Positions 40,967 to 51,817 of a stretch of 64,000 bases of DNA are shown here, piece after piece (position 1 is the first letter of the stretch; each line of letters opens with the position of its first letter). A model generated the notes under the pieces. The model ran no database searches. It was not told where the DNA came from and worked only from the letters and a program-made list of their open reading frames with translations. The stretch is from CAYWVR01 sp964461715 (GTDB taxonomy: Bacteria; Planctomycetota; Phycisphaerae; FEN-1346). Where the stretch lies: contig CAYWVR010000005.1 in assembly GCA_964461715.1 (NCBI GenBank), positions 68,843 through 132,842 of the forward strand. Direction: 5' to 3'. A program made the position numbers and the translations under genes.

Positions 40967-43753
40967 CTATTCCTCCAGCAGAATCGCCGCCATCAACACG
41001 CGATACCCGTTGAGGTCCGTGCACTCGAACTCCAAGTGCGTTGCGCCCCGGGCATCCTCAACGGGCAGCGGCACATCGTGGATCACCGGGTCGCCGGGGG
41101 CGCTCGCGGGCAGGGCGACCGTCGTGGCGCCGACGCGCACGAATCCCTCGCCCGGCTCCGCCCCGCTCGTGACGACGCGCAGGAGCGCGGCCCGGGGCGA
41201 AGCGGGGGCGTCGCGCCAGTGCACTTTCCCGGCGACCGTCTCGCCGGGGGCCACGTCCGCGAGATGGATCGCCGCGAAGTGCTCCGAGATCGCCCGCTGC
41301 CGCGTCGGCTCGGCGAGGGGGAACGTGAAGCGGACGGCCTCGTACGCCCCGAGCCGCAACTCCTTCCCCTTCGGCGCGGGCTCCTCGACGATTCTCGTGC
41401 CCGCCTCCGGGTCGAACACGACCCGCCGCCCCTCGGCCTTCGAGAAGTCCGCCTTCCCGGCGTGAAGGACAATCGTCCGCGGATGCACCGAATCGTTGAA
41501 GACGAGGAGCGTGCCGCGGTCGTCCTGGCGGCACGCGAGGACGGCGACGTCCGGGTCAGTCGAGGTGGCCGCGAGCATCGTCCCGCCGACCGCGCTCAGA
41601 ATCTCGAAGCAGTGCCGCTCGCCCACTTTCCGGAACGTCCCGCTCCAGAGGGCGTGCACCGCCCGGCCGCGCGCCTTGTCCGGGCACTGGGTGATCATCG
41701 TCATGATGTCGCGGAGGTTGTAGCGGAAGCGGAGGAGGTCGTCGGCGTGCGGCGACCAGGGGGCGGCCAGGCCCTCGTCGCCCATCGTCGGCGTGTCCAC
41801 GAGGTCGTTCGTCTCGGTGTTGTAGATGGGAATGCGGCGGCCGTGGACGGTGTCGCAGTACGCGGTCACGACCTCGTAGCTCGCGGCATAGGACTCGGGC
41901 GTCCCCCCATAGTGGTGCTCGGTGAGGAAGTCGAGCTCCGCCGCGGTGCGGTCGATTATGGGTCGCACGTAATCCCAGAACACGCTGTAGGCGTCGCTCG
42001 AGAAGGCGGGGGCGGACGGGCCGCCCAGCCGGACGTGCTCGTTGACGCTCCGGGCGCCCTTCTTCGCGGCCCGGAAGGCCTCGGCGTACTTGCGGGCCCC
42101 GAGCTCGGCCGGGATGTAGCCGTGCTGCGTCGAGTCGGTCCACTTCGGGTCGTAGGCGTTGATGTGGCGGCCCCACATGAAGGGCTCGTTCCAGAACTCG
42201 ACAAGGCGGAGCGGGTTCGCGTCCTCGCCGGGGGTCCAGGCGCTTTCGCCGAGGGCCTTGCCCCACGCCTCGACGCCCGGCAGGATGTCCCCGCCGCCCA
42301 TCCATGGGGCGCGCCCCCAGAGGTTGCCCCACGTGTAGCAGATGACGCTCGATGCCTCCAGGCCGAGGTGATGGAGCGTCTTCGCGTTCGGGACGCCGAC
42401 CCGCCTCGTGGGCGTGAAGCTCGTGTGCTGCAGAGGGCGGCCGAAACGGACGTGGATCGCCTCGAAGTACGCCTCCGTCTGCTTCGGATCGTCGGGCTTG
42501 ACGTCGCCGACGACGTGGACGCCCATGAGTCCTTCGGGCACGCGGCCGACGCCGTTCAGGCTGACGGCCGTGGTCGCGTCAAGATCGATGCGGACGGGGG
42601 CCTCGTGCGCGGCGGCGTAGCCATTCTCCGTCCAGCGGACGAGTTCGATGGAGGTGACGGTGAAGCGCACGTCGCCCACGCCGAAGGGGTTGTGGGCCCC
42701 GACGGCCAGGCTCTGGACGGCCTCGGCGTCAAACGCCGCGTTCGCGTCGAAGCTGCCGCGCGTCAGGACGAAGTCCGCCCGCACCAACCGGTCGAAGGGG
42801 AGGACCCACGCGTTCACCTTCTTCGTCAGCGGACACGCCGCCGGGCTGAAGTACCAGGCCCCCTGGCCCTCCTTCAGGCCGACGGCGACGCTCGCGTCGG
42901 TGCGCGGCGCGTCGGTCTCGACCGTGAGGCGCAGGCCGTCGAAGCCCCCCGCGTCGATCGGCTCGTCGAAACGATGGATGGCGAACCCGCCCGCCTCGGC
43001 CGCCACGCGCCGCGCCGGCAGGTGAGCCGTGAAGGCCAGCCCGCCCTCGGCCTTCGCCACCTTGATGGCCGTCCAGGGGACGAACTTCCCGGCCACGGGG
43101 TGGGGCTTGAGGTTCATCTCCGCCTCGCCGGTGAATGTCTCGCCGGCCGCCTCGTACGTGAACGTCCCGTAATAGTTGAATCCGAAAACTGTGGGCATCC
43201 ACCAGGGCGGCAAGCCCGTCGGACGCGGGTGCTTCGCCTCCGGCTCGAGGGGCAACGTGACGCGAACCGTCCCCTCCTGTGGCACGAGGTCCCAGGCCCG
43301 TTTGGGTACGGTGCCGACGGCGGCCCGATGGACGAGTTCCTTGAGCGGCTTGGCGAGCTTCCATCCGACCGCTCCCTCCAGGCCGCCCTCCTTCGTCCAC
43401 TTGAGACTCTCGCCCACGGCCTCGCCGCGCACACGGATGTTCGAGATGACGGGGGGCTTGGGCCAGTGGTAATCGTAGATGTTGGCGGTAAAGCCCTCGG
43501 GGGCGGGTTGCCAGCGACCGTCGGCCCGGGTCAGCTCGAAGCGGAACTTGAGGACCTTCGCCCCTCCGAGCGACGCGACCTCCATCGAGATGACCACGTC
43601 CCGGTTCGCCGCTTCGGCCGCATAGGCCTCCGACAGGTTCACCAGCGGGCGGGCCTCCCGGACCGGCGGCCCCCAGGGATTGGCCCTCTCCTCGGCGTCA
43701 CAGACGGCCGGACCTACGATCAGAACGGCGGCAAGGGCGAGCACGGTGCGCAC
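40967..43753 (-). CDS. Secreted clan GH-A-type glycoside hydrolase
   Basis: 928 residues. Signal peptide MRTVLALAAVLIVGPAVCDA. N-terminal beta-rich region (about 30-410) with carbohydrate-module-like phrases, then a TIM-barrel region: LVEFWNEPFMWG with the Asn-Glu-Pro acid/base motif near residue 535, TEHHYGGTPESY, and PIYNTETND as probable nucleophile strand near 660, then a C-terminal beta domain. Agarase/porphyranase (GH86) or GH39-like enzymes use this arrangement, but I cannot fix the family or polysaccharide. GTG 43753 has AAGGAG seven bases upstream. Convergent with aroK. Confidence 0.75.
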   Translation of the reverse strand: MRTVLALAAVLIVGPAVCDAEERANPWGPPVREARPLVNLSEAYAAEAANRDVVISMEVASLGGAKVLKFRFELTRADGRWQPAPEGFTANIYDYHWPKPPVISNIRVRGEAVGESLKWTKEGGLEGAVGWKLAKPLKELVHRAAVGTVPKRAWDLVPQEGTVRVTLPLEPEAKHPRPTGLPPWWMPTVFGFNYYGTFTYEAAGETFTGEAEMNLKPHPVAGKFVPWTAIKVAKAEGGLAFTAHLPARRVAAEAGGFAIHRFDEPIDAGGFDGLRLTVETDAPRTDASVAVGLKEGQGAWYFSPAACPLTKKVNAWVLPFDRLVRADFVLTRGSFDANAAFDAEAVQSLAVGAHNPFGVGDVRFTVTSIELVRWTENGYAAAHEAPVRIDLDATTAVSLNGVGRVPEGLMGVHVVGDVKPDDPKQTEAYFEAIHVRFGRPLQHTSFTPTRRVGVPNAKTLHHLGLEASSVICYTWGNLWGRAPWMGGGDILPGVEAWGKALGESAWTPGEDANPLRLVEFWNEPFMWGRHINAYDPKWTDSTQHGYIPAELGARKYAEAFRAAKKGARSVNEHVRLGGPSAPAFSSDAYSVFWDYVRPIIDRTAAELDFLTEHHYGGTPESYAASYEVVTAYCDTVHGRRIPIYNTETNDLVDTPTMGDEGLAAPWSPHADDLLRFRYNLRDIMTMITQCPDKARGRAVHALWSGTFRKVGERHCFEILSAVGGTMLAATSTDPDVAVLACRQDDRGTLLVFNDSVHPRTIVLHAGKADFSKAEGRRVVFDPEAGTRIVEEPAPKGKELRLGAYEAVRFTFPLAEPTRQRAISEHFAAIHLADVAPGETVAGKVHWRDAPASPRAALLRVVTSGAEPGEGFVRVGATTVALPASAPGDPVIHDVPLPVEDARGATHLEFECTDLNGYRVLMAAILLEE

Positions 43754-43886
43754 GGGCGACTCCTTAGGACGGGTGCGACGGCCATCGTAGCATGGCCGGC
43801 TGTCCCTTGCCAGCCCGCCGGACCGTTGACTTCCCCGCCGCCCTCCTTACGATGGTCGCTCAGGCGTTCGAGCGCCGGGTGCCCCA

Positions 43887-43944
43887 GGCGGCCAGTCCGC
43901 CCGTGCGAGGCCCCCGTGGCGTGAATACGGGCGGGCAAGCCGCC
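43887..43944. repeat. Long imperfect intergenic hairpin, possible REP-like element
   Basis: GGCGGC-CAGT-CCGCCCGT (43887-43904) faces ACGGGCGG-GCAA-GCCGCC (43927-43944): 6 plus 8 perfect pairs around a small internal loop, closing a 22-base loop. It lies between the glycosidase and the aminotransferase. Its right side GGCGTGAATACGGGCGGGC resembles bases just right of the hairpin at 28908. Confidence 0.5.
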
Positions 43945-43972
43945 AGTGCCACCCGTCCGAAGGAGATACCGC

Positions 43973-45247
43973 ATGGCCAAGCTTGCCCTCCGCAATAAGC
44001 GCGCGAAGCCCACCGTCCCGCCGGGCTCGGTGAAGCCCTGGCCACACATCACGAAGGCCGACACGCGAGCCGTGGCGCGGGCCCTCGAAAGCGGCCAGAT
44101 CTGGGGCGACGGGCCCGAGGTCGAGGCCCTGGCCGAGGAGTGGGCGGCGTACTGCGGGACGAAGTACGCCGAGACACTGGCGAGCGGCACGGCGGGCCTG
44201 CACGCGGGGCTCGTCGCCGCCGGCGTCGGGCCGGGCGAGGAGGTCATCCTCCCGGTCTTCAGCTTCCACTCCACCGCCTCCGCCGTCCTCCACCAGAACG
44301 GCGTCCCCGTCTTCGTCGACATCGACCCCGAGACGTTCACGATCGACCCCGAGGCCATCGACGCCGCCGTCACCGACCGTACCAAGGCCGTCATCGCCGT
44401 CCATCTCTGGGGCCTCCCGGCGGACATGCGGGCCCTTCGCAAGGTGGCGCGGCGGCATAAGCTTCTCCTCATCGAGGACGCGTGCCAGGCCCATGGCGCC
44501 GAGTACCGCGGCAAGAAGGTCGGGGCGCTGGCCGACTGCGCGGCGTTCAGCCTGAACGGATCGAAGAACCTCCCGGGTGGGGAAGGGGGCCTCTTCACGA
44601 CCGGCAAGAAGTGGGTCCTGGACCGGGGGGCCAAGATGCAGATGCGGGTGCGGCTTCGGAGCGGCCGCCGCTACCCCGCCTATTCCCTCGGCTACAACTG
44701 GCGGATGCACGAGATGGTGGCGGCGCTCGCGCGGAGCCAACTGAAGCGTTTGGATCGCCTGAACGCGGGCCGCATCCGCAACGCCGAGTTCCTCTCCAAG
44801 CGGCTCGCGCGCCTGCCCGGCCTCGTCCCCCCGCGGACACCGCCCGACCGGACCCACGTCTACCATATGTACCCGCTGCGCGTCGACCCGAAGGCGCTGG
44901 GCATCGACCTTCCGGCCCGCGTCTTCCGCCAGAAACTCGAACGGGCCCTCCAGGCCGAGGGCGTCCAGGTCCATCAATGGGTCGACCGGCTCTTGCCGGA
45001 CCATGCCGTCTACCAGGTCCGCGAGGGGTACGGGAAGGGGTGTCCGTGGACGTGCCCGTTCACGTCGCGCGAGGTCTCGTATCCCCCGGAGGAATTCGCC
45101 GTCCGGTACCCCGAAGGGGTGCGGATGCTGGAGGAGACGACACTCATCTGGGGCTTCGCGCCGCCGAACACGCTGGCGCTGATGCGGCTCTACGCAGAGG
45201 CCTTCGAGAAGGTCTTCGACCACCTCGACGAGGTGCTGGCGGACTGA
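43973..45247 (+). CDS. DegT/DnrJ/EryC1/StrS-family aminotransferase
   Basis: 424 residues, PLP fold type I. SGTAGLHAGLVAAGVGPGEE is the cofactor-phosphate region; LLLIEDACQAHGAEYRG has the PLP-ring aspartate; FSLNGSKNLPGGEGGLFTT carries the internal-aldimine lysine; SLGYNWRMHEMVAALARSQ is a family motif. Members transaminate keto-sugars on nucleotide sugars for surface glycans or natural products, but no sugar nucleotide genes surround it, so the substrate is open. GAAGGAG before ATG 43973. Confidence 0.88.
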   Translation: MAKLALRNKRAKPTVPPGSVKPWPHITKADTRAVARALESGQIWGDGPEVEALAEEWAAYCGTKYAETLASGTAGLHAGLVAAGVGPGEEVILPVFSFHSTASAVLHQNGVPVFVDIDPETFTIDPEAIDAAVTDRTKAVIAVHLWGLPADMRALRKVARRHKLLLIEDACQAHGAEYRGKKVGALADCAAFSLNGSKNLPGGEGGLFTTGKKWVLDRGAKMQMRVRLRSGRRYPAYSLGYNWRMHEMVAALARSQLKRLDRLNAGRIRNAEFLSKRLARLPGLVPPRTPPDRTHVYHMYPLRVDPKALGIDLPARVFRQKLERALQAEGVQVHQWVDRLLPDHAVYQVREGYGKGCPWTCPFTSREVSYPPEEFAVRYPEGVRMLEETTLIWGFAPPNTLALMRLYAEAFEKVFDHLDEVLAD

Positions 45248-45257
45248 AGCGTCCAGG

Positions 45258-46151
45258 CTACGGCCCTTGCTCCTCTTGCTCCTCGATGGGGGCGAGGCGC
45301 TGCTGGCTCAGGCGGAAGAAGGGCGGGCCGCCCTTGAGCTCTTCGAGCGTCATGATGGGGTCCTCGTCCCAGTCGTCGGCGGGCTTACGCTCGATGACGT
45401 CGACGTGCCCGTCGTAGTAGGCGACGACGGTGCGGCTGCGGCGGCCCTGGTCGCCGGGATGGCGCGCGGCGATGCGTCCGCGCTCCGGCATGGCCACCGC
45501 CCCCCACCACACGCCGTCCGTGGCCAGGACCATCGTCGAGTGCTTCCGAATCTCGCTCATGTTGTGCAGGTACCCGCGTTCCAGGTACGAATCGTCCTCG
45601 TCGCGGATGAGGATCGAGGGGAAGTCCCGCCAGCCTTCGACATCGTCGTCGGTGCACCCGTTCCAGTAGTAGGAGCAGTCGTTCATCAGGTCGACCGTGC
45701 CCGACCGGTACCAGCCCTGGGCGTAATCGACGCCCTCCTCCTCGTAGGCGGTCGTCTCGTTGACGATGGCGGGGACGGGCACGAGGTCGTCGATCTCGAC
45801 GCGGATGTCGACCGATGTGGGGCACAGAAGGACCGAGTCCTCCTCGGTCGGCATGTCCGCGTCGAGATCGACCGTGTTCGGGGCCGACAGGTATCCGCCG
45901 CGTTGAAGGATGTTGCACCACGAAAGGCCGGTGGCCTCGTACTCGGCGGGAGGAATCGTGCCGCGATTCCGCCCGGCGTAGGCCTTGACGGCCGAGGCGA
46001 TCTGGCCGAGCTGGTTCTTGCATTTGGTCATGTTCGCATAGTCGACCACCGCCGCGTAGGCCGGGAAGAGCATGGCCGCCAGCAGCGTGACGATGGTGAT
46101 GACGACGAGCAGCTCGACCAGCGAGAAGGCGCGACGGGGGGCGGGTTTCAT
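45258..46151 (-). CDS. Type IV prepilin-like protein with DGHV motif
   Basis: 297 residues. MKPAPRRAFSLVELLVVITI is a prepilin leader and N-methylation helix, cut before Phe with Glu at position 5. The soluble domain has cysteines suited to disulfides and ends in the motif ARHPGDQGRRSRTVVAYYDG followed by HV, a relative of the planctomycete H-X9-DG processing-associated domain with 15 residues between His and DG. Probably a type II secretion or surface pseudopilin. GAGGTGACC precedes ATG 46151. A perfect TATAAT lies upstream at 46191. Confidence 0.85.
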   Translation of the reverse strand: MKPAPRRAFSLVELLVVITIVTLLAAMLFPAYAAVVDYANMTKCKNQLGQIASAVKAYAGRNRGTIPPAEYEATGLSWCNILQRGGYLSAPNTVDLDADMPTEEDSVLLCPTSVDIRVEIDDLVPVPAIVNETTAYEEEGVDYAQGWYRSGTVDLMNDCSYYWNGCTDDDVEGWRDFPSILIRDEDDSYLERGYLHNMSEIRKHSTMVLATDGVWWGAVAMPERGRIAARHPGDQGRRSRTVVAYYDGHVDVIERKPADDWDEDPIMTLEELKGGPPFFRLSQQRLAPIEEQEEQGP

Positions 46152-46190
46152 GGTCACCTCGCGACGGGAGCGGGTTCTCCGGACCAGCCC

Positions 46191-46219
46191 ATTATAGGGC
46201 TGTCCGGGCCGGCGGGAAA
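46191..46219 (-). promoter_or_regulatory. Promoter of the first pilin-like gene
   Basis: Minus strand TTTCCC, 17 bases, TATAAT. The -10 box sits within the palindrome AGCCC-TATAAT-GGGCT, 40 bases upstream of ATG 46151. Confidence 0.45.
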
Positions 46220-46302
46220 GAGATTCCGGCCGGGACCGCCGGCGGGTTGCGGTCGGTTGGCGGCGTGTCCGGACACTTGGGGCGCCGGGGGCCGTCGGTC
46301 GC

Positions 46303-47211
46303 CTACGGATCGTCCAGCCGGAAGTACGGCGGGCGGTCCATGCGGAGGCCGTTGTCCCAGAGCGGATCGTCGCGGTAGTCGTACGCCCAGTGGTACATGT
46401 CCACGTGGCCGTCCCAGAAGACCATGTTGGTGCCCGTGCGGTCGCCCTGGTCGCCGCGATGGCGGGAGGCGATGCGGGTCGAATCGAAGCTCGTGCCGTT
46501 GACGGCCACGCCGTCGCAGGCCATGACCATGGTGGAGCGGTCCTTGATCTGGGAGAGGTGGTTGTGGTAGGCCCCGGGGTCGTGGATCCAGCGGGTCGGG
46601 TCGGCCTTGACGGCGGCCTCCTGGCCTCCGTCGGAGGGGGCGCCCTTGCCGGGGGCGTGGCCGTAGAACGTGTGGCCATTATAGTAGTACCAGCAATCCA
46701 CGCCGCGCTCCGTCACGGCCCCCGATGCCGCGCCCCCCCAGCCCTCCTGGTTCGACTGGTAGGCGAAGCGGTGGAATCCCATGATGGACGGGTCGGCGGG
46801 GCTGGGGGCCTCCAGCCACCCGGTCCAGGTGTCGATGCCCGACGGGCATCGGAAAACGTTGTTCTCGGGCGTGACGTCGGGCCGGTCGCCGTGGATGGCG
46901 CTGTTGGGGGCGTCGATGTACCCGCCCTCCACCAGGACGTTCACCCAGTACGGACGCCCCGCGGGCCATGGATTGCCGCCGGCGTCGAGCTTGTAGCGGC
47001 AGGGAAGGATGCGGCCCTCGTTGCGTGCCGAGAAGAGTATGACCGCCCGGCCGATCTGGGCCAGGTTGTTCTGGCACTCCAGCGTCCGGGCGTACTCCAG
47101 GGCCCCCGTCACGCCCGGCACCAGGAGGCTCACGAGCAGCAGGATGATCGTCAGGACGATCAGCAGTTCGGTCAGCGTGAAGGCCCGTAGGCAGGTTTGT
47201 CGGGACCGCAT
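46303..47211 (-). CDS. Type IV prepilin-like protein with DGHV motif
   Basis: 302 residues from ATG 47211 (a GTG at 47220 is the alternative). Prepilin helix AFTLTELLIVLTIILLLVS, then LECQNNLAQIGRAVILFSA, which is shared with its neighbours. The C-terminal SRHRGDQGDRTGTNMVFWDG then HV repeats the H-x15-DGHV motif. Same family as the genes at 45258 and 47862, about a third identical by eye in the first 70 residues. Probably functions with them in a pseudopilus or surface fibre; no assembly ATPase or peptidase gene is nearby. Confidence 0.83.
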   Translation of the reverse strand: MRSRQTCLRAFTLTELLIVLTIILLLVSLLVPGVTGALEYARTLECQNNLAQIGRAVILFSARNEGRILPCRYKLDAGGNPWPAGRPYWVNVLVEGGYIDAPNSAIHGDRPDVTPENNVFRCPSGIDTWTGWLEAPSPADPSIMGFHRFAYQSNQEGWGGAASGAVTERGVDCWYYYNGHTFYGHAPGKGAPSDGGQEAAVKADPTRWIHDPGAYHNHLSQIKDRSTMVMACDGVAVNGTSFDSTRIASRHRGDQGDRTGTNMVFWDGHVDMYHWAYDYRDDPLWDNGLRMDRPPYFRLDDP

Positions 47212-47251
47212 CGCGTGCACCGCCTTTCCGGTCCTCGGTGTTCGCGGAGCT

Positions 47252-47728
47252 CTACGGCTCGGCGTTGAGGATCGTCTCGGCTTCGGCCGGAGCGATCTCC
47301 TCGACCGTTCGCCCGCCCTCGCCGCAGGCCGGACACGCCGGGCGCATGATGTCGAAGGCCCGGGGATCGCCCTCGAAGTGCCACGGGCCGCCGGGCAGGG
47401 CGACCCGGGTCACTTCGAAGCCCTCGTCCGGATGGACGGCCCGGCGGGTGTGATAGCCGACGAACTCGGTGTGGTCGCGGCGGCAGCGGAAGACGTGGGC
47501 GCGGACCCAGAGGTCGCCGGGCGGCGCGTCGGTCGGGGCCCGGTCGGGGCGGGCCGTCCGAAGGGCGCCCGCCTCGTGGAGGGCGAAGAAGACCTCGTGC
47601 GTCCAGCGCTCGGTCGTGGACGTCTCGCAGGGGCCCACCAGGCCGCCGAGGGCCACGAGCACAATCAGGAGACACAGCGAGCCCAGCACCGCCTCGGCCG
47701 TCGACAGCCCTCGCCGGGATGCGGGCAT
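47252..47728 (-). CDS. Short pseudopilin-like protein
   Basis: 158 residues. RRGLSTAEAVLGSLCLLIVL has a Gly-Leu prepilin cleavage site with Glu at mature position 5, followed by a single membrane helix. The soluble part has cysteines at CPAC and RC and no DGHV motif. It is shorter than the three neighbours and may be a minor pilin. The function is inferred from the N-terminus and the cluster only. Promoter TTGCCC-17-TACAAT at 47767-47795. Confidence 0.65.
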   Translation of the reverse strand: MPASRRGLSTAEAVLGSLCLLIVLVALGGLVGPCETSTTERWTHEVFFALHEAGALRTARPDRAPTDAPPGDLWVRAHVFRCRRDHTEFVGYHTRRAVHPDEGFEVTRVALPGGPWHFEGDPRAFDIMRPACPACGEGGRTVEEIAPAEAETILNAEP

Positions 47729-47766
47729 CGGTGCCCTTCCGAGCCCCCGTGGTTCGTCTCTATTGA

Positions 47767-47795
47767 ATTGTACGGGGGGGCCGGGAACGGGGCAA
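47767..47795 (-). promoter_or_regulatory. Promoter of the short pseudopilin gene
   Basis: Minus strand TTGCCC, 17 bases, TACAAT (4/6 and 5/6), about 39 bases before ATG 47728. Confidence 0.5.
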
Positions 47796-47861
47796 GGCGG
47801 GCGGAGCCTTGCCCTGCGCGGCGGGGGTGGTGCGCTCGGGGGGGAGACGATGCGGCGCGGC

Positions 47862-48758
47862 CTAGCCGTCGATGACGATCTCCCTGCCCGTCCCGCCGCC
47901 CGAGCTCCCCATGCTGCTCCCCACGGGGAACACGAACTGGGGATTGAGGCCCTGGAGGGCGTCTCGGATGAGGATGGGGTCGTCGTCCCAGTCGAACTGC
48001 GGGACGCGGTCGAGGCTCTCGACGTGGCCGTCGTAGAAGATCAGATTCGTTCGGGTGCGGTCGCCGTAGGCCCCGTTGTGGCGGGCGGCGATGCGCTCCG
48101 GGTCGTCCGCGCCGTCCGACCAGACGCCGTCGGCGGCCATGACGAACTGGTCGCCCCCGCGCGTCATCTCCGAGACGGAGTGAAAGGCCGTGGCGTCCCA
48201 CGCCATCGAGGGATACCGGTCGTCGGGCGTCGAGTCGGTCGGGTTGAGGATGGCCGCGGTGCTCTTGGGCGCCGCGGTCGACCCGTTCCAGTAATAGCTG
48301 CAATCGACCTTCAGGTGGGCGTCGCCGACGCGGTACCAGCCCTGGGCCTCGTCGGCGTCGGGGGACGCGACGTTGACCGTGTGCTCGACCCTCAGATCGA
48401 CCGTGTTCGGACAGATGAACGGGTTGGTCTCGCGCGTCAGATGGTCGTCGGCGTAGATATCGGCGTTCGGGGCCTCGATGTACCCCTCCAGGACGAGGAC
48501 GTAGCACCAATCGGCCTCGCCGTTCGCGACGGTGGCGGCGGGGGGTATGCGGCCCTGGTGGGCCCGCTGGTACTGGGCGACGGCCCTCCCGATCTGCTTC
48601 AGATTGTTGGCGCAGGAAAGCGTGCTGCTGTAGGCCAGGGCCTCCGAGATGGCCGGCAGCGCCAGCGCCACCAAGAGCAGGATGATCGTCGTGACGATCA
48701 GCACCTCGACCAGCGTATAGCCGCACGCCCGGGCGGTCGTGTGACGTCGTTCGGTCAT
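47862..48758 (-). CDS. Type IV prepilin-like protein with DGHV motif
   Basis: 298 residues from ATG 48758. Leader TERRHTTARACGYTLVEVLI with the N-methylation helix, then SCANNLKQIGRAVAQYQRAH. It shares AQGWYR and CSYYWNG with the gene at 45258, so those two are the closest paralogues. The C-terminal ARHNGAYGDRTRTNLIFYDG then HV gives the H-x15-DGHV motif; the tail is Gly/Ser-rich. Promoter TTGCCC-17-TATACT at 48826-48854. Confidence 0.83.
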   Translation of the reverse strand: MTERRHTTARACGYTLVEVLIVTTIILLLVALALPAISEALAYSSTLSCANNLKQIGRAVAQYQRAHQGRIPPAATVANGEADWCYVLVLEGYIEAPNADIYADDHLTRETNPFICPNTVDLRVEHTVNVASPDADEAQGWYRVGDAHLKVDCSYYWNGSTAAPKSTAAILNPTDSTPDDRYPSMAWDATAFHSVSEMTRGGDQFVMAADGVWSDGADDPERIAARHNGAYGDRTRTNLIFYDGHVESLDRVPQFDWDDDPILIRDALQGLNPQFVFPVGSSMGSSGGGTGREIVIDG

Positions 48759-48825
48759 GATCCTCGTCCTCTCTACCCCGCCGCCTCGACCGGCGCCGCA
48801 CACCCCCCACGCGCGTGACTTGGTC

Positions 48826-48854
48826 AGTATACCTCAGAAGGGGGCCCGGGGCAA
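48826..48854 (-). promoter_or_regulatory. Promoter of the pilin-like gene at 47862
   Basis: Minus strand TTGCCC, 17 bases, TATACT (4/6 and 5/6). The same -35 hexamer TTGCCC occurs before the pseudopilin at 47728. Confidence 0.55.
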
Positions 48855-48865
48855 GTCGCCGGCCC

Positions 48866-50671
<1,806 letters not shown>

Positions 50672-50692
50672 TGTGGGGCTCCGGCGCGCGGC

Positions 50693-51805
50693 TTACGTGT
50701 GGTCGTCCTCATCGTCGGGGGCGTCGAGAGTCTCGTCAAGGGGCGGCTCGGGACCGGCGGGGGGTTCGTTTTCGGGGGCCACCGGCGTGTCCTCCTCCGC
50801 CTCTGTCTCGGCCTCGGCGTCGGTCTTGCCGAGGAGCTCGTTCTTGGAGTAGATGGGGCGGAAGGGCTCGACGTCGGGCACCTCGACCGAGTCGAGAATC
50901 GTGTCGAATTCGGTCTTCCCGAGCTCGACGTCCTCCATCATTTCGTGGAGGGCCTCCCGCTGGCGTTCGGTGGGGCGGCGGGGACGGGACCGCTTCAGGC
51001 CGTCGGCCGAGGCCCCCGCGCCGCGGGGACGCGTGGGGCGGTACGTCTCGCTCTCCGGGTCGCGGAGGTAGATGCGAATGTCGCGGAAGTCGGCCTCCTG
51101 CTCGACGCCCACACGCCGCTGCCGCATCAGCTCCAGAAGTGCCAGGAAAAGCGTCATCGCGTAGCCCCGGCCCTTCTCGCGGTCGAAGAGGTCGACGAAG
51201 AGGATGCTCCGCTCGGCTTCGAGGCGAACGATCAAGTCGTCGGCGGCCTCCTCGACGGGCGTCTCGTCGTAGACGACCTCCCGCGGGCGGGCATAGCCGA
51301 GGGTCCGGACGACTTGGCTGAACGCCTCGAAGATGTCCCAGACCTCGACGCCCTCCAGCAGGTCTGCCGCCGGCGCCTCCACCTCGTCCTCCTTCGCCAA
51401 GTCCCTAAGCAACCGCTCGTCCACGCCGCGCGGAAAGCGCCGGGCCATCTCGTGGCCCCGGTCCGAGAGGTGTCCGGCGGCTTCCTTGAAGCGGCGGTAT
51501 TCGAGGAGCTGCCGGATGAGCGTCTCGCGGGGGTCCTCCTCGTCCTCCGGCAGGTGGTCCTCCTCCTCGGCGGGGGGGCGCGGCAGGAGGGCCCGGCTCT
51601 TCATCTCCAGGAGCGTCGCGGCCATGACGAGAAAGTCCGCCGCCACCTCGATGTCGAGGTCCCTCAGGGCGTCCAGGTATGCGACGTACTGGTCGGCCAC
51701 CCGCGCCACCTCGATGTCGCGGATGTCCACCTCGTCCCGCCGGATGAGGTACAGCAGCAGATCCATCGGACCGTTGTAGACGGGGAGATCGACCTTGTAG
51801 GTCAT
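50693..51805 (-). CDS. scpA: Segregation and condensation protein A with acidic C-terminal extension
   Basis: 370 residues, against about 250 usual. Kleisin that binds Smc. MTYKVDLPVYNGPMDLLLYL and DIRDIEVARVADQYVAYLD are the N-terminal Smc-binding hallmark; FLVMAATLLEMKSRALLP follows; the winged-helix end is around MTLFLALLELMRQRRVGVEQ. After about residue 255 comes an extra low-complexity, Arg/Pro then Asp/Glu-rich extension. Usually scpB follows; here nrdJ does. Twelve bases separate it from trpS. Confidence 0.9.
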   Translation of the reverse strand: MTYKVDLPVYNGPMDLLLYLIRRDEVDIRDIEVARVADQYVAYLDALRDLDIEVAADFLVMAATLLEMKSRALLPRPPAEEEDHLPEDEEDPRETLIRQLLEYRRFKEAAGHLSDRGHEMARRFPRGVDERLLRDLAKEDEVEAPAADLLEGVEVWDIFEAFSQVVRTLGYARPREVVYDETPVEEAADDLIVRLEAERSILFVDLFDREKGRGYAMTLFLALLELMRQRRVGVEQEADFRDIRIYLRDPESETYRPTRPRGAGASADGLKRSRPRRPTERQREALHEMMEDVELGKTEFDTILDSVEVPDVEPFRPIYSKNELLGKTDAEAETEAEEDTPVAPENEPPAGPEPPLDETLDAPDDEDDHT

Positions 51806-51817
51806 GCGATACGTGCC

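Noticed and set aside
41036..43924. A 962-codon plus-strand frame
   Set aside because: Antisense to the secreted glycosidase, which has a signal peptide and active-site motifs.
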